From Cinclus cinclus (taxonomy: Eukaryota > Chordata > Aves > Passeriformes > Cinclidae): a stretch of 64,000 bases of DNA. Both the position numbers and the translations under genes were made by a program. This document shows, piece after piece, positions 11,111 to 25,500 of the stretch. The notes under the pieces were generated by a model, which made no database searches, was not told where the DNA came from, and was given only the letters and a program-made list of their open reading frames with translations. How positions within the stretch are numbered: the stretch's first letter is position 1; every line of letters starts with the position of its first letter. The stretch is taken from assembly GCF_963662255.1 (NCBI RefSeq), contig NC_085047.1, positions 10,904,347 through 10,968,346 of the forward strand, read 5' to 3'.

Positions 11111-14100
11111 GTTGAGTCTTTACTCAAGTAGGATGGAGGGCATCTGACACTTAACCACAAGCCTTAATAACAGAGCAACCTTCTCTTCCCATTCTTAGAT
11201 GTGGATGCCAAGCCAGGATTCACTTGCCCAATTGAAGATGTTTACAGTGTAGGTGTCTGTATCTGAGCAGGTCATGTTGGTATCCCTGTACAGCCCATGG
11301 GAAGAACTCAGCTCTTGGACTGAACTCCTCCTACAGAATATGTCAAAAGGAGGTCAAATGAATCACATCCTACAAGTGCCTGCTTCTGCTCCCCATCTGA
11401 CAACTGTCCAGCATTCTTGTTTCTCTTTGCTGGATACATTTAGGGTTTTCCCTCTACTTCCACTCGAGAGTTAGACCTTAATAACACAGGTGAGACAAAG
11501 CCCACACTACCCTAACATCAGCTTAATCCTCACAGTTTAAAAATTAGTGACGAAGTACTTTGTGTACCTCCCCAACATTTCCCACTCAATACAATGGGTG
11601 CCTGCTTAACACCAGTCCTCCACGTAACTGCTTTTAGTTACATGACTCCAATTAATGTGTTTATTTCAACATTATCTGACAGCTTGCACTTACTCCTTCA
11701 GTACTTTTCCTCTCAGATGTCATAAGAATTGCCTGATTCTCGGCAGTAACTCTTCTCTTAGCACAGGAACATCCTCTTTTTCTTGTCAGTCTTCAAAAAG
11801 GATAACAAAACATCTCTCTCTTTAGAAGTGTGACCTATATATTAAGTTCTTGATTTCCCAAACCTTTATCTTTTGTTCTACACTTAAAAATATTATCCAG
11901 TATCTGCTGAAACGTGAGAATCTTCATCTGACTTTGAAACAAGCCACCTGCTCCGGTTCATCACCTCCATCACTTCTTATTTTTGCCTCATTTTTGTACA
12001 GTCCTCAGTTTTTTTAGACAGACAAGAACTAAAGCAACAAACATTCTCAAGTTCCCTAATTCTACTTCTGATGTATTTCCTCATCTTTCCCAGAAACAAG
12101 TAAATTTTTTCCCCTTACTTCTAACCTCTAATTCCTCTTCTTTCTTCTCCTAAACTATATTCCCAAAGGTCTCCAGAATCCAGACTGACAGGAAAAGTGT
12201 TAAAATGTGTTCAGGAAAGGGAGGTAAGCAATTTTTTTTTCTATCCTGTCCAAAGCAGACAAGGCAAGCTGAACTTCCTTGTCCTGTAGGGCTAGGCAGT
12301 GTCTCATCTGAGCAAAAAGAGATGTGATATTGATGTACTGTTAGAAATTGGTTCCACGCTGAACTAACAAGTCTTAGCTGCTTAAGATGAAATTTATCTC
12401 CCTTCTTCCTTCCTTGTATCCTCCTATACCCAGAGTGATCTTGGTTGGCTGTTGGGCATTTGCCAACAAACTCGCAGACATGTCACAGCAGTTGTAGAAC
12501 AGAGCTTTTCCAGGCCAAAGTTATGACTGTATTTATATTCCAACAGTTCGTCGCTCCAGCTTTGGCATGCAGTTGCCATGCAGCACTCCAGACAAAATCC
12601 CTCCTCCTCAAAACTACTTTTGATCCTGAACATTTTGCTTCAACAGCTGATCAACGAATGGCACAGCTAAGAAAAAAGCACCAAACACCCTCCCCTGAGG
12701 GAAAGTGGGCCCTATTACAGCCTGTTCAGCTTAGAAACCTGGAGATGGTGCTTTAAGCTTAAAGCACTTGGTGATGGTTTTAATGCTTTGACAAATCTTT
12801 CCCAGCAGGAAGGGAACTTTCCATGTCTGGCTGTAGAGTCTTTCACAAAGCTGAAAGAAAACAGCACTTACCTAAATTTAACTTGCCATACTTTTAAACT
12901 GGTCTGTGTGAGGAAATGTCTTTTGCTTTCATTCCATGCAAAACATTCAATTAAATTCTCTCAGGAAAAAAGCCCTCCCATACTAAGGCACGTATGCTAT
13001 TTTTTCTTTCACATATATTTCACTTTTCTTCCCACTTGGCTAAGGTGGAAAAATCTTGGTGCAGTGATTATAGACTCACATTAACCTGCCTTTCTTCAGG
13101 GGCAAAGGAGAAGAGGAGAAGCACTGAGCTATTCCTCATCTCCACAGGGCAAGAAATAAGATAAGCCTGGCACAGAGCCCACCCAGCGAGCTGACTCCAC
13201 CAGACCAGGTTGGGAGCACATTCCACAGGCAGAAGTGCTTCTCGAAGAACTTCCTGCCAATGGCTACTTGACATTAAAAACTAGGATGATCTAGGTCAAG
13301 TATCTCAGCTGACATTAATTGCTATGCTGGATTAAAAAAAAAAAAAAAAAAAGAGCAACCTCTCAGCAATAGCTCAAGTCACATTAGGCTTAAAAGTAAC
13401 TGAGGCCAAAACACTGAATTGTACCCAGAAGCCAAAAGGAAGCCAAGCAGCTGTTGAAGAACTGCCCGAGCACGTTCTTATGGTTCCTGCCCTCCCTGCA
13501 CGCAGGGAGCCTGGGAGCAAGGACCAAGGAGCGGCGATTCCATGGACTCACACCGAGGTCACAGAATCACAGACAGCCCCTGGGACACGCCAGCTCCTGA
13601 GGACATCTCTCTGCATCCTCAGGCAGAAGGTTGGGTGGCTGTACCTACCTCAGAAAACCTGCAAATTACAAAACACTTTGATAAAAGGGCAGGCAAAATG
13701 CTCCAGAGGCTGGTAAACTATTGTAGCACCTGCCTTTACTGCTTTATCTCTGTTTGCTGCTTCTATTATCTCTGAAGGTAAAGCATGTGCCACGTCCAAC
13801 TGGAAAGGAAAGATTACCTGGAAAAGTAAGTCATCTTTTGGTTGACCAGAAAACAAGACCAGGTGACTCTCAGTTAACCAGAAAATCCAATGCCAGGGAA
13901 GTCTGATCCTGGAACAGCTGCTACCACGTGAAGGTTATGTCCTTTCACATATTCTTCCAATCATTACCAAACATGTCTTACAGCAGGAGAAGACAATTTT
14001 CAGGTACATAATGAGTTCATGACAAGAAGAGACAATTCCATGAGCCCTTTCAATTAATACAGCTACAGCTGAAACAGAAAACAACTATGGGCTCATCTTA

Positions 14101-15159
14101 CTTATCCACACACCTGGAACAAAGCAGTCTTTTATACAGCAGGCATAAAAGGAACAATTTAATTTTTAAAGAGCAAAAGATGAAAATATATAAATGTACT
14201 CCATAACTCATAGCAGGTTTTCAAATCGTAATCAATATTTTCTTTTGCATTTAAGAACTGCTGAATCTTAATGCTTTTTAGATGTCCAAGCGCCAGAAAC
14301 AATACTTTTATTATAGATAACTGGATGTGATTAGATTCTGACTATAGTTTTTGAAGTTCTCTACAAAGCCAATATAGGTTATATGCCCATTTGTACTGTT
14401 GTAAAACTTCTTTACAGTACTGTAATACAATATTCAAGCGGCAGACCCTGAGCTGATATTTAGCATACAACCTGATAACCCCATCTAGACCAAGCACAGC
14501 TGGAAAACCTAAAGTCTACAGCGAGTTCAACAATATTTGTATTATTTTATTCAACGTTTAAAATTACAGGTGTCAAAATAACTCCTCAAAGCAGGAACAG
14601 TATTTGGAAAAAGTAACTTATCAATCAATTAAACTATTCAGCAATTACTGCAAGTGCAGTACTATGGACCATTGACAGCTCATTTAGTCCAATGACAACA
14701 TAAACAGGCTTTCTTTCCCACACATACAAGCTCTTTAGTCAGTAAAGATAACTAGCACTTTGTCCAAATTTTACAAATAACAGTGTGGGCCAAGTACAAA
14801 GCTGTGTCAAGGACAATTTTCTAAAGACCTAGCCAGTGCCATTTATAAACAAATAATCAAAATTAAATAAACAACACAACAACAAAACAACAACAACACA
14901 ACCCCGACATCAACATAAAATCTGAAACATATTTAATTAAGTTTTTCTGCTTTACAGATCAGATCCAGGTAGGGCATAAAATGTTCAAATATTATGACAA
15001 TCAAAATTAATCCTGAAAGTACTTGTAGGAAGAAGTGCATAGCATTTCTCCATGTATGCCAACAGGAAGCACCACAGTCTTCTTGTATTACTGGGAGAAA
15101 GAAAGTCTGGAGATTCTCCCAGCAATTATGGACTAGAGCACATCTTTCCCATGCCCATT
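11111..15159. other. AT-rich non-coding stretch
   Basis: No gene was recognised. It includes a run of 19 A at 13,334-13,352 and a moderately GC-rich segment at about 13,430-13,720 with short open frames that match nothing I recognise. A (CAA)n tract lies at 14,865-14,903. Confidence 0.5.
14865..14903. repeat. (CAA)n-like simple repeat
   Basis: A short imperfect array of CAA and CAAAA units, low complexity, with no coding potential. Confidence 0.85.
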
Positions 15160-15377
15160 TGGACATGAGGGAAAGGTTGTTCACTGAGAGGACAGTCAGT
15201 CAGTGGAACAGGCTCCCCAGGGAAGCAGTCATGGCACCAAGCCTGCCACAGCTCAAGGAGCCTCTGGATGACACTATCAGTCCTGTGGTTTAGTGTTGGG
15301 TAGTCCTGCAAGGAGCAGGGACTCTGACTCCACAAGCTCTATGGCCCTCTTCCAAATCACGATATTCTATAGCTTTA
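15160..15377 (+). mobile_element. CR1 LINE 3' fragment
   Basis: This short CR1 tail is recognised from 'gagggaaaggttgttcactg', 'ggaacaggctccccagggaa', 'caccaagcctgccacagctc', 'gggtagtcctgcaaggagca' and a decayed terminus 'atattctatagctt'. It is strongly 5'-truncated. The 3' terminus has lost its final repeat units by mutation, which suggests an old insertion. Open frames on both strands over it are by-products of the element. Confidence 0.88.
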
Positions 15378-18300
15378 TAAGCATATTTTTTGTCATCAAA
15401 ATGTTCATAACCTATTAAGACTTTTCAAAAGGCTTTTGGATTTGGAAATATCCAATCATGCTTTTTCTACTCCTTCACTCAGAGGGAGGTCAGTACTGTT
15501 GTGATAGGTCTCCTGCAGTCTTCAGAGCAAAGGTCTTGAACATCATTTATTGAACAGGAATTACCTACAGAAATTCCTAAATAACACAGCTGATCAGCTG
15601 CACAGAGCAAAGACTGAAATGAGCAGTCTTCATACATTCTTTTTTCTTTGTCTTTGTGAGTTGGCTTTGTTTGTTTAAATTAGTTTTGATTACCAAATGC
15701 ATTCAGAAGTTTCTGTAGCAATATTTGCCTTTTCATCAATACTAGGCTAGAATAGTCACTTATTAACCATGGAAGAGTTGCATTTTAGAGTCAAAGAATG
15801 TAACACAGATGGGTCAGGGCTTGTGTTTCAACAAAATTTCCTTCAGCAAAACCAGAGCAGAGTATCTCATAAACCTGATTCAGAAACATCCTCTGCTTGG
15901 ATACCTGATTATGTCTTTACATTGGAGAAGTGCTAAAAATAAATAAAACTGGAAAAGGAAGACAAAATAAAGAGGGGGGTAAAAAAGCCCCTTAGAAAGC
16001 ATCCAACACTGACACAGTCTCTCAGAAGGAAACAGTCACTTTTTTGTTCAGAGAATCACGTAACATATGTGACTCATTTTATTTATTAACTTTTATTTAA
16101 CCCAACTCTTGGTGCTTGCTCTTGATTACCTGCAAGGTGGTTCAGGTGAGCCTACTGAGGAGGAAGGCAGCAATAAAATACAAAAAATCATCACTTCCAG
16201 TCCCCTGCTTTCCTTTACTTCCACTTGTGCTCTCATGCAATGCTTTCCTTAGATATCCTCCAGCTCTCCCAACTCGGATCAGTAACACCACTCTATTTTC
16301 TCATCCTGCAGGAGGCTCAGAAAATGAAGATGGCACAAATATTTATGCTCTTAATATGAAAAACAACCTCTTTAAAACTGGTCCCACGAGGGCAATACCA
16401 CAGCCCATGCCTGTACCAGTGAAGTGTCAGGACTGAAACTGAAATGCAATTATCACTGTTGTACTTCGTCTTTATGTGTAAGAAGTCACTCTTGCCGTTC
16501 TCTTGTATTTCCACACGTAATTAAGTGAATATGCCCAAGCTTTCCTCCACATGTGCAATGCCAGCCTTTGTGCAAACAAAATCTCTCCTTATTTGACAGC
16601 GGTTTAAAATGAAAATTCTTTAGTAGGGGTAGACAGCTGGCACTGGTAACACTGAATGCTGACTGCATCACTCATCCATGCAGGTAGCAGAGTTTCTGCC
16701 TCCATATGAGGACCTCAAGTAAGAGAGGTACTTCAATTTCTCAACTACAGCACAGGTGCCTTCTAATCTCCAAGTCTAGCAGGAAGAGACATAAACATAA
16801 AAACCAAAATAAGGGATATTTGCTCTATTTGTTTCTGAATATAGACTGTCTGGTGAGAGGGTTACCCGTGGTCATACCTGGCCTTAGTTTTGTCCCTGTC
16901 TCCTCCACGGGCTAATCTCATGCAATGCACTGCTAGGAAGATGCTGCCCTTCCTGCTAGTTCTATGCAAGCATCTTTTTCCGGCACTCTATTGTTAAATA
17001 ACACCTACATGCAACAGCAACCAGGTGTTTGTCAGTGCTAAATTGATGTAGTGCTAGCCTGTGGGACCTGTGATGGCTCTCTTGCTACAGACTTCCTTTC
17101 TGGATGCTCTGGCTAACTTGATGCCCCACACATTTTAGCTTGTCAAATTTTAACAGTCCCATTCTTACCCTGTTTTAGTGTGCACATGTGGTTTTCTAGT
17201 CCAAAACATAGTGGAATGCTATTTCCAGCCACCATTTATGTGCTCTCGTGTTACAAAACAAACATTAGCATAGGAAGTGGAAACCACAGTCAGACTTGGG
17301 GGGTGGAATCACTTGTTCCCCAGGTCCTTCCAGCAAAAGGAAACAGCAGTACCCAAACCACCACCTCATAGAAGACCCTACAGTTTCACCAATTTTCACA
17401 CTAAGCTCCCCCTGAAATCAGTACCTGGTATGGGGTTAAGGGACCCACTGCTCCTTGGAAAAGGCACACTTACTGCAATGCAGCTATTAAAAGGGACAAT
17501 TAAAACTAATGCTAGCATATTACAAGCCACGTTAATTGGTCACAAACTCAAACTTTACCTCTAAAAAAGAGCTCACTTTCTGCAGGCAGTAGGGCTGTTT
17601 CCCCTAAATTTAGGTGTGTTCCATTTAAGCCTGATGTTTTCTCACACTCACGGCCAAAGCTTATAAGAGCAGGAAGCACTGAAAGCAAACCAGGACAGGT
17701 TTCCCTTAAAAACAGAATTAATATTTTTTAAGATCAGAATCATGCAATTTGGCATGTTGAAAGAGATGCAAACAGCTATCCCTTTTAAAAGACTCTTTTA
17801 GGACCAAAATATTTTACGTTCCCTTTCTCACAGCTTAATGTTCACGTGCTCTAATCTATTTTTAGAATGTCCTTCCTAGATTAATTTTTAAACTTGAGTC
17901 TGGACACTTTTTACCCTCTCTGCTCCCAGATATCCCTGTTGAGTCTGTTGCACTACTGAAGGCTGCAAGGACATGGAAGCTAGCCTGTCACAGGTTTGCA
18001 TCTCACCCTTTCCCACTAAAAGCAGAAAAAAAAAAAACAAACAACAACACAGGGATGGAGAGCCTGTAGAGAGGAACAGGGCACAGCACTTACAGGGCAA
18101 GAGCCATAACTTCCTACAGCAGGCATGCTATTACATGTACTTTCTGTCACAGCAGATGATGACTTAAAGCCATCTCATTAAATGCTGCAAGGCTTTAAAA
18201 GAAGGAAAAAAAACCAGCTGTTGCCCAGCTTGCAAAGAAAAGAGTATAAATAAGAATACCTGCCTTCATCCATAAAGTAACCAGCCCAGACTTAGGCTTG

Positions 18301-21300
18301 ACTATCTCTCTAAGAAAATAAACCCACCACAGACTTTACAGGATAAATACAAGACTAAACCTTCTGGCAGTTCTCTTTACCAGATACAGTTCTACAGTTT
18401 TAGCTATGGTGGCTCACAAATGTGACAATTTTAACCCAAGCCTGTTTATATTCTTCTATTTAGAAGGGTCTTGTACCTGAAAATCTGTATACATCACAAA
18501 TCTTTTGAAAGGAAACAGACTTCAGGCAACCACCGATGTCAGTGTGAACTATTTAAGGAGTAGTAAGTTGCTTTAGACTAAGCCAGTTCTTCCCATTCCA
18601 CTTACAAACAGCTGGGAAAAACAATGCAATGGTGATAAAAAGGAGTGGGTAGGGGCGAGGGATTTATTTAACTAGCTACTTTACATAAGATGCTCAATTA
18701 GCAATTTCTGTGGACTAAAATTTAATCTGACAATAGTTCAGACTTCTGTTATTTACATGTGTAGTCCCAAGGAGTGGTAAACAGCATTTGTAAACTGAGA
18801 GGAAGCTGTGCCCACAGACCACAGCATATCAAAATATCCATTGCTGGATAAATCCAGCAGGAGACAAGTCTCCCAGCCATACTATGGCCACTGAACTCCT
18901 CAAATAAACCATTTTTCCATTTCCAGACAAAAACATGTTCTCCACATGAGCAATCCGCAAAGACTAAAGAGCACACGCAAGGTAACCAAGGAGAGCTAAT
19001 AAAAGCACATATATTACACCTTTTTCTTCTCTTCTGTGATCTCATTTTAGTAATTACCAGTTATTTCTACGTATCTTAAGAAACTCACTTGTAAATAACA
19101 AATACAGGAACATAGTGCTGGAACACACCAGCACACACACAGGCAGTCAGAACTCAGGAAAGTGAGTTTATGAATTATGTTTACACATTTTTAATACAGT
19201 CTAATGATTAAATCAAAAAGGAAACTAGCAAGGATATTTGCCCTTATCTTAATTAGCAACGCTGTTTATGCAGGCTGAAAGTTAAGCATGTGTTTGTTTC
19301 TCCATCTCATTTTTATGTATTACAACTGAAGAGCATTGCATTATTTGAACTCTTGAAATCCTAAGAAGCCTCCAAACAATTTTTCCAGAAATGAGACTTA
19401 AATTTCACATTTGATCCATCCAAGCAAGACCTGTTTTACCCAGAAAGAATAAAGCTTTCACTCAAATATTCAAAGGCACGGAAAATAAACACAATTCGCT
19501 TCTGAAACCTCTATCAAAACATTTTTCCCCTAAAATTTCTACAAGTAAATCTCATAACTACAAGTTCAATGATGTCAAAGTGGCTTTTTGACCTAATTCT
19601 TCTGAACAAGAATCTATGAGGTCATTTGATTGATATCTCAACTACAGAATCTATATTGGGATTGAAAACCAACCAAAAAAACACAACCCCAAAACTGACA
19701 ACACCTAAAAAGCTGATCACAGTAGGTGCTTCATCCCAGACGGATGGAAGGGGGTCAGGAACTGTAAAAATGGTTCACATCCGTTACTTCCCTCTCTCTC
19801 TTAGAAGTACTTGCTGCTCCCAGTATCACCAGCCCTACTATACCTGTTGTTACATGCCCTTTGACACAGTCTTTTTCCTATCATACATAATATCTGCAAT
19901 ATTCAGAAATACTGAAGTACCTTCAGTTACTTTCCTAAATTATTTAAACAGCCCCTGCTATATTCTACAATGCAGGACATCCTACAAGAGTTTTCTGAAT
20001 CCTGAAGATGATGTCCAGGGGACACAGGCAAGTTTTTAGATTAAAAGAAAAAAAAAATTAAGAAGAACCACACATAGGACAGCTGCATCTCCAAGCAATT
20101 CTCTTTGCTCAGCAAGGTACAGGAGTGAAGAGATAACACACCCTGACTTGTGCCATCTCCCTGCAGGGAAGGAACTTCTGCACAGGAATGAAGCAGGTCA
20201 CCAGGGTCAGCAGCACCGCCACGGATAAACCTGACAAAGTCCACCTGCCACAGCACCAAGCACTACGCTAACAAAAATTACATCAGACAGCAGACCTCCA
20301 AGTGTTTATAGCCCATGACTCAACTTTCCCTCCTTTTCAGTGACCTTTAAGGAGGACAGGAAAAGGAGGCGAGCATGCTTATATGTTAAAATTCATACAA
20401 TCCATTATCCAAAAGAGTAACTGGCATCAGAGGCTCCAAATCTACTTAAGAACAGCAGTGGCCTATGATACCCCCAGAAGGCTAGAACAGAGGAAATGTG
20501 ATTGTTTTTGTGCTCCTGGTATCTCATGAAGCATGTACAATTTTTCTCAAAAAGTAACAACGGAGTCCTTAGGTAGAAGACACAGGAAGTAGGGTGATCA
20601 TCAGCACAAAGAGGATATTTTAAGACCTGCCCTAATGCTCAAGTTCAGTTTTGCAGACAGAACACAGCTGACATTTGCCTGGACAAGACATCAGAGCTAG
20701 AGAAACCATACGGAATTGAAACCCAAAATACTCAGCATTACCCCAAAAATAGTGTCCAAATACTGTTCACTTCTTCCATCAAGTGTTAGACTACTCTGAA
20801 AACAAAACCAGAGCAGGTTAAGGCAAAAGTGAAATTGCCTGGAAAGCCTGAAGGACACACTGAACAGATCCTTTTTTCCACTTAGGAAATCCACAGTAGA
20901 ATATCACTAATGGTAAAACCTGAGGTCCAGAAGATAAAGTTCAGCAAAGTGACCTTTTATGCATTTCAGATCAAAAACCAGTTGGGTCATATGCATGCTC
21001 AGATAGCCTTGGGCATATGACAAACAATCTTTAAAAAAAAGTTTGTGAGCAAGCACTTCAGACAGCTGTGCTCAAGAGCTATATCCACGAGACACATTCA
21101 AACTTTGATGGTTGATACTGCAATCTAAAGACAAGCTGGAGTTCAGAAAAACAGCAAATGTGATTCTGCACAACCTTGTTATCTTTTCATCTCAACAGTT
21201 AAACCCATGTGAGGGAGTACAAAGAGGTTACAAAATACTATCAGCACAGTTTATTAAATGGTCTTTTTGCATTTATTTTGTAGGAGGATAAAATTTAATG

Positions 21301-22511
21301 TAGCAGAGACGTAAACTCCAGTGAGTCAAAAGACCAGGACAGATTCTTGAAAAATCCTTTGGAACTCCAGAGGCAAAAGGAAATTTCTCTTCAAGAAATT
21401 CTGCACTCTCATGTGGCCACTGTTTACCAGATTGGAGCAGTTTTGCTTTATATGCTGGCTACGCAAAAGTGATCAGCAAAGGTGCATTGATTCTTCCCTT
21501 ATTTTCCACAAATAGGACCCAAAGTAACAGATTATGGGGATTTTTCTGTTGGTTTTGCCTTTCTTTCCCACAGCCATACATCTCTAGACATCCATTATTC
21601 TGGAAGTTCTTGGACCTTTACATATGATCTTGGAATTCAGGTGAAATTTTGGACTTAAAGAACTTAACACTACCACTCCTGATTTCGAAACAGAAGGATT
21701 CCACACTCATCTATGGTGTTTCACCTCCCCAACAGCCCCCAGTCCTTTTGGATCATTATATTCTGGTTTTGAACTTTAGCTTCTTGCACTTCTCACATCT
21801 CACCCAAAGAGATTTTGCTATCCCCATCCTGCAAGCACCTTTAGATAATTTCAATTTATGGTTGTTACTATAAATTCAAGGAAAAAGAAGCCATTGTTCT
21901 ATCTTCACACTTAGGAAGAACAGAATAGAACTCGAAACCTTCAGCTCTTGCAAAAATGGGAGGGCAAGGGGTGCTCTTGGATTTGAGTTAAGAGACTATC
22001 TCCATAATCTAGAAATGGTCAAATAAGCCTATGCATTGAATTAATGAGTGTTTGAAGGATAGTCTCATTGTTGCATAATTACTTTGGCACATAAAATTCC
22101 AGTAACCAGAATAAAGTTAGCTACCTCAACAGCGAGAAGCCCACATCCTTTCCTTGTTAGAGAGAAATTACAAAAAACAAGAACTCTGCAAAATAAACAC
22201 AGCCAGCAAGCAGTCCTTGTTGCCTAGATGGATCCAGAAATCTGTGCAGAAAGTTGTGTCCACGTTTCACACAGCTTTGTCCTTCCCTACCAAACTCAGT
22301 CCAGTATAGGACTGGCAGAACACCCCTGCTTGGATCACCTAATCCAGCAGGGATGCCTGCTTCTCCATCTGGAAGCTGCAATCCTAGAAAAACACCATGA
22401 GATGAAGAAGGTGTGGGGAAAAGTTTTTTGGGGTCCTTTTGTTGTGTTTAGTACGACACTTGTCACACACTCATCTCTTTGCCAACTACAAAAACTCCTG
22501 AGTGGAGGGGA

Positions 22512-22561
22512 GAAAAAAACCAAACAAAACAAACAAACAAACAAAAAATAAAACAAACAAC
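22512..22561. repeat. (CAAA)n A/C-rich tract
   Basis: Low-complexity CAAA units on the plus strand. The open frames through it on both strands (poly-K/Q or poly-F/L) are compositional. Confidence 0.9.
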
Positions 22562-25500
22562 CCACTCAGACAAGCAATTTTTTCCATAAATTATAAGCAA
22601 AACAACTACAGCCAAACAAAGCTGAAGGCTACTGGCAAGAAAAGAGAGGCCTAGTTGCAGTTCTTTCTATTGCCAGAGAAATGAAGGCAGAAACCAGAAT
22701 CTTGATGTTCTACCCTGCTGTTTCACACTGCTTTTTCACTGTGTTTCTGCAGCAGTGGGAATAAAGACAAAAGAAGCATCAAAGAACAAAGCCCAAATCT
22801 CATTCTGGCAAAAAACTGGGAGGGGGAACAAAAGGCAGAGTGGAAGTGGATGGACTACTTATAGCAATTATTGTCAAACACTTTTGCACTTCCTTCCTTA
22901 ATGTAGCTCCTTTTGTACACAAATGCCTCCAAATAGTTCTGAGAGGCTCCCTGTGTAAAACAATAAGAAAGGAAAACTGCAATAAGACTATGCAATGAAG
23001 ATAAATTTTCCCAATAATGCAAGCTACAGGAAACACGTGGAGGTCAAATAAAACTATTATTTGCCTTTTCAAACACTATTTTCTTCAGCTGCTAAATAAA
23101 AACATTATGAAGCCATTTTACACAGTAAAATTTAACCTTCTATTAACCTTCCATATTAAGTAAACAAACCTTTCTAGCCAATAAGCATCATTGTGAACTC
23201 TCCGAGATGATAAGCAATACCTTAATTACATTCATTTACATGACTTTGAAATTGTTCCAGACCAAAGTCAACAACTGCAAGGTCAAAGAGTATGGAAATC
23301 TAAAATAAGGAGAAATCCATAGTCGGCCGGTTCACAAGGACTGTGCAGCATCCTCTCTAACCCAGTTTGCAAAGGGTCAGGGACACCAACCAAGTACTTG
23401 CTCTTCGTCAATTAGATTGAAAAAGCAAATCCTCTAAAATACTGAAGACCAAGTCCATTCTCTTTTTTTTTTTTAATACCTTATGCAAATCTTTTTTAAT
23501 ATTCTAAATGAAAGTCAGAACATGAAATATACTTTTCAAAAGTACATCCATACCATTGAGAACTATACTATTTGGTATAGTGCCTTTGTACTTGGGAGTG
23601 CTAAACTGAGGAGTTTATAACTTTTAGAATGCTACATGAAAACTAATGCTAATAATGTTCAAAGAGCAATTACAAAAAAAACTTTTAACAACAACTGCTG
23701 CAAGAAACTTCATAAAGTCTGACATGTCCTAAAACAGCAGAAAAGTAAGACACAGTCTATCCATTCCTAAGATATTAAATAATGGCTCAGATATGATCAA
23801 TAGCAATCAAATTAGCCAAAATAGAGCACACATGCACACTGCACTGACGGATCATTTCTGGATTACATTCTGTGTATTATAACCATGAAATTATTACAAA
23901 TATACTATACAAAAATCTAAAGTACAGCTTTTGGATTTAGGCAGTCCCATATCAATACACTGCAGCTGACAACATTTTCTTAGTATTAAATTAGATAAAT
24001 CTTCCTGCACCCTATTTTACTAGCCAAGCACTTTTTATACAATTCTCAAGCCAACAACCTTCTGCAATTTAAGTATGATTTAGTGCAAGAGAAGCAATGA
24101 GTATTATAAAATTTATGCTTGTTCACCTTCTCTCCCCACAGAGAAGGGCAAGACGTTTTTTCATGTAAATATGTATTAGATCCAAATCATTTAAATAGAT
24201 ATTATTCCATAGAGAACATGATGCTGCATATGCCCATTTCAGCTCCATGTTACTAAATAAACTGCAAGATAATGATGTTGCCTTGCTCATCCTAAAGGAC
24301 ACTGAAAATATTTCTAGGCATTTCAAACAGAAGTAGAAAGAAGAGACTTTCACAAGAAAAAAGGAAAAACTAGGGTGGCTCTTACAGAGCTTCTTAAAGT
24401 GAAGACAAGTTACTGGCAAATTAGGAAAATTTTTTAGGAACAGGTCACAGCTGCCACAGAAGAAATATAGCTCAGATACATGGAATCTTTACAGTATGAA
24501 TAGCAAGTAATTGCTATCAACCAATTTCATTTTCTTTTAAATGAAGAAGAGAAAGATAATCACATTTGCAAGGAGAAAACCAAGAAACTTTAGACAGGTG
24601 ACTAATTCTAAAAGTTAATGTAGAAATGCTAAATGCAAGGTGCCAAATGCTAATTTGTCTCTAATACGTCTCAGTTATATTTAGCTACAAGTGTCACTGA
24701 CTGAATAGAAAGGAGACAGAATAAGGAAAACTTGAACAATGCCTTAAAATTGAGAGCTTTTCTAGATGAATGCATACATGTCCCTGCTTTTCACAAAATG
24801 CACCGGAAGTTAATCAGCATGTTACACAACATGCCATTTAAGTTAACAATTTTTTTCTAAATCATGTATATATTTGAAGTGAGGAAGACTGTCATTTGAC
24901 TTGAAGCTATCACATACCATTTGGGCCACAGTCAGTTATCTTACAATACAGTCTGACCTCTACTTGATTTTAAAATAGGATAATCACCTTCAACTGTGTA
25001 TGAACCTTGAACATTATCAAAAACAGTTTTATTGCATCAACGATTTATTAATAGTCTTATATTAATAGTAATGTAACTTTGACTTTACAAAGTCATAAAG
25101 ATGACGAGAAACGCAGTCAAGACTTATTGTGCTACCTATTTTATTTCAGGCTTCTAAGGCAACCTCATGACACAATCAGAAAAACTATCCTGAAAGTAAG
25201 AGCTACAAAGGAAAAACAACAGAATAGGCATGTATCGCCCCAGTTCAACAGCAGAGCAGGAAGGATACAGACAGCCTAATGAGTTCAGACAAATGCTGAA
25301 ACCTTTCAAGTACCAAAACTGTCCTGCAGCCAGCTGCGCCGGAGCTGGGGAAGTGCTCGTGCTGAGACAGGTAACCAACCTCTGGGACAGCACACGAGCA
25401 GCAAGGCAGAGGCGTGAGCTAAGCCAGATTTCCCTTCCGAGCAAAGCTCTGCAGAACGCCCAAAGCCTACAGGCTCACATTCAAAACAAACCTGAGGAAG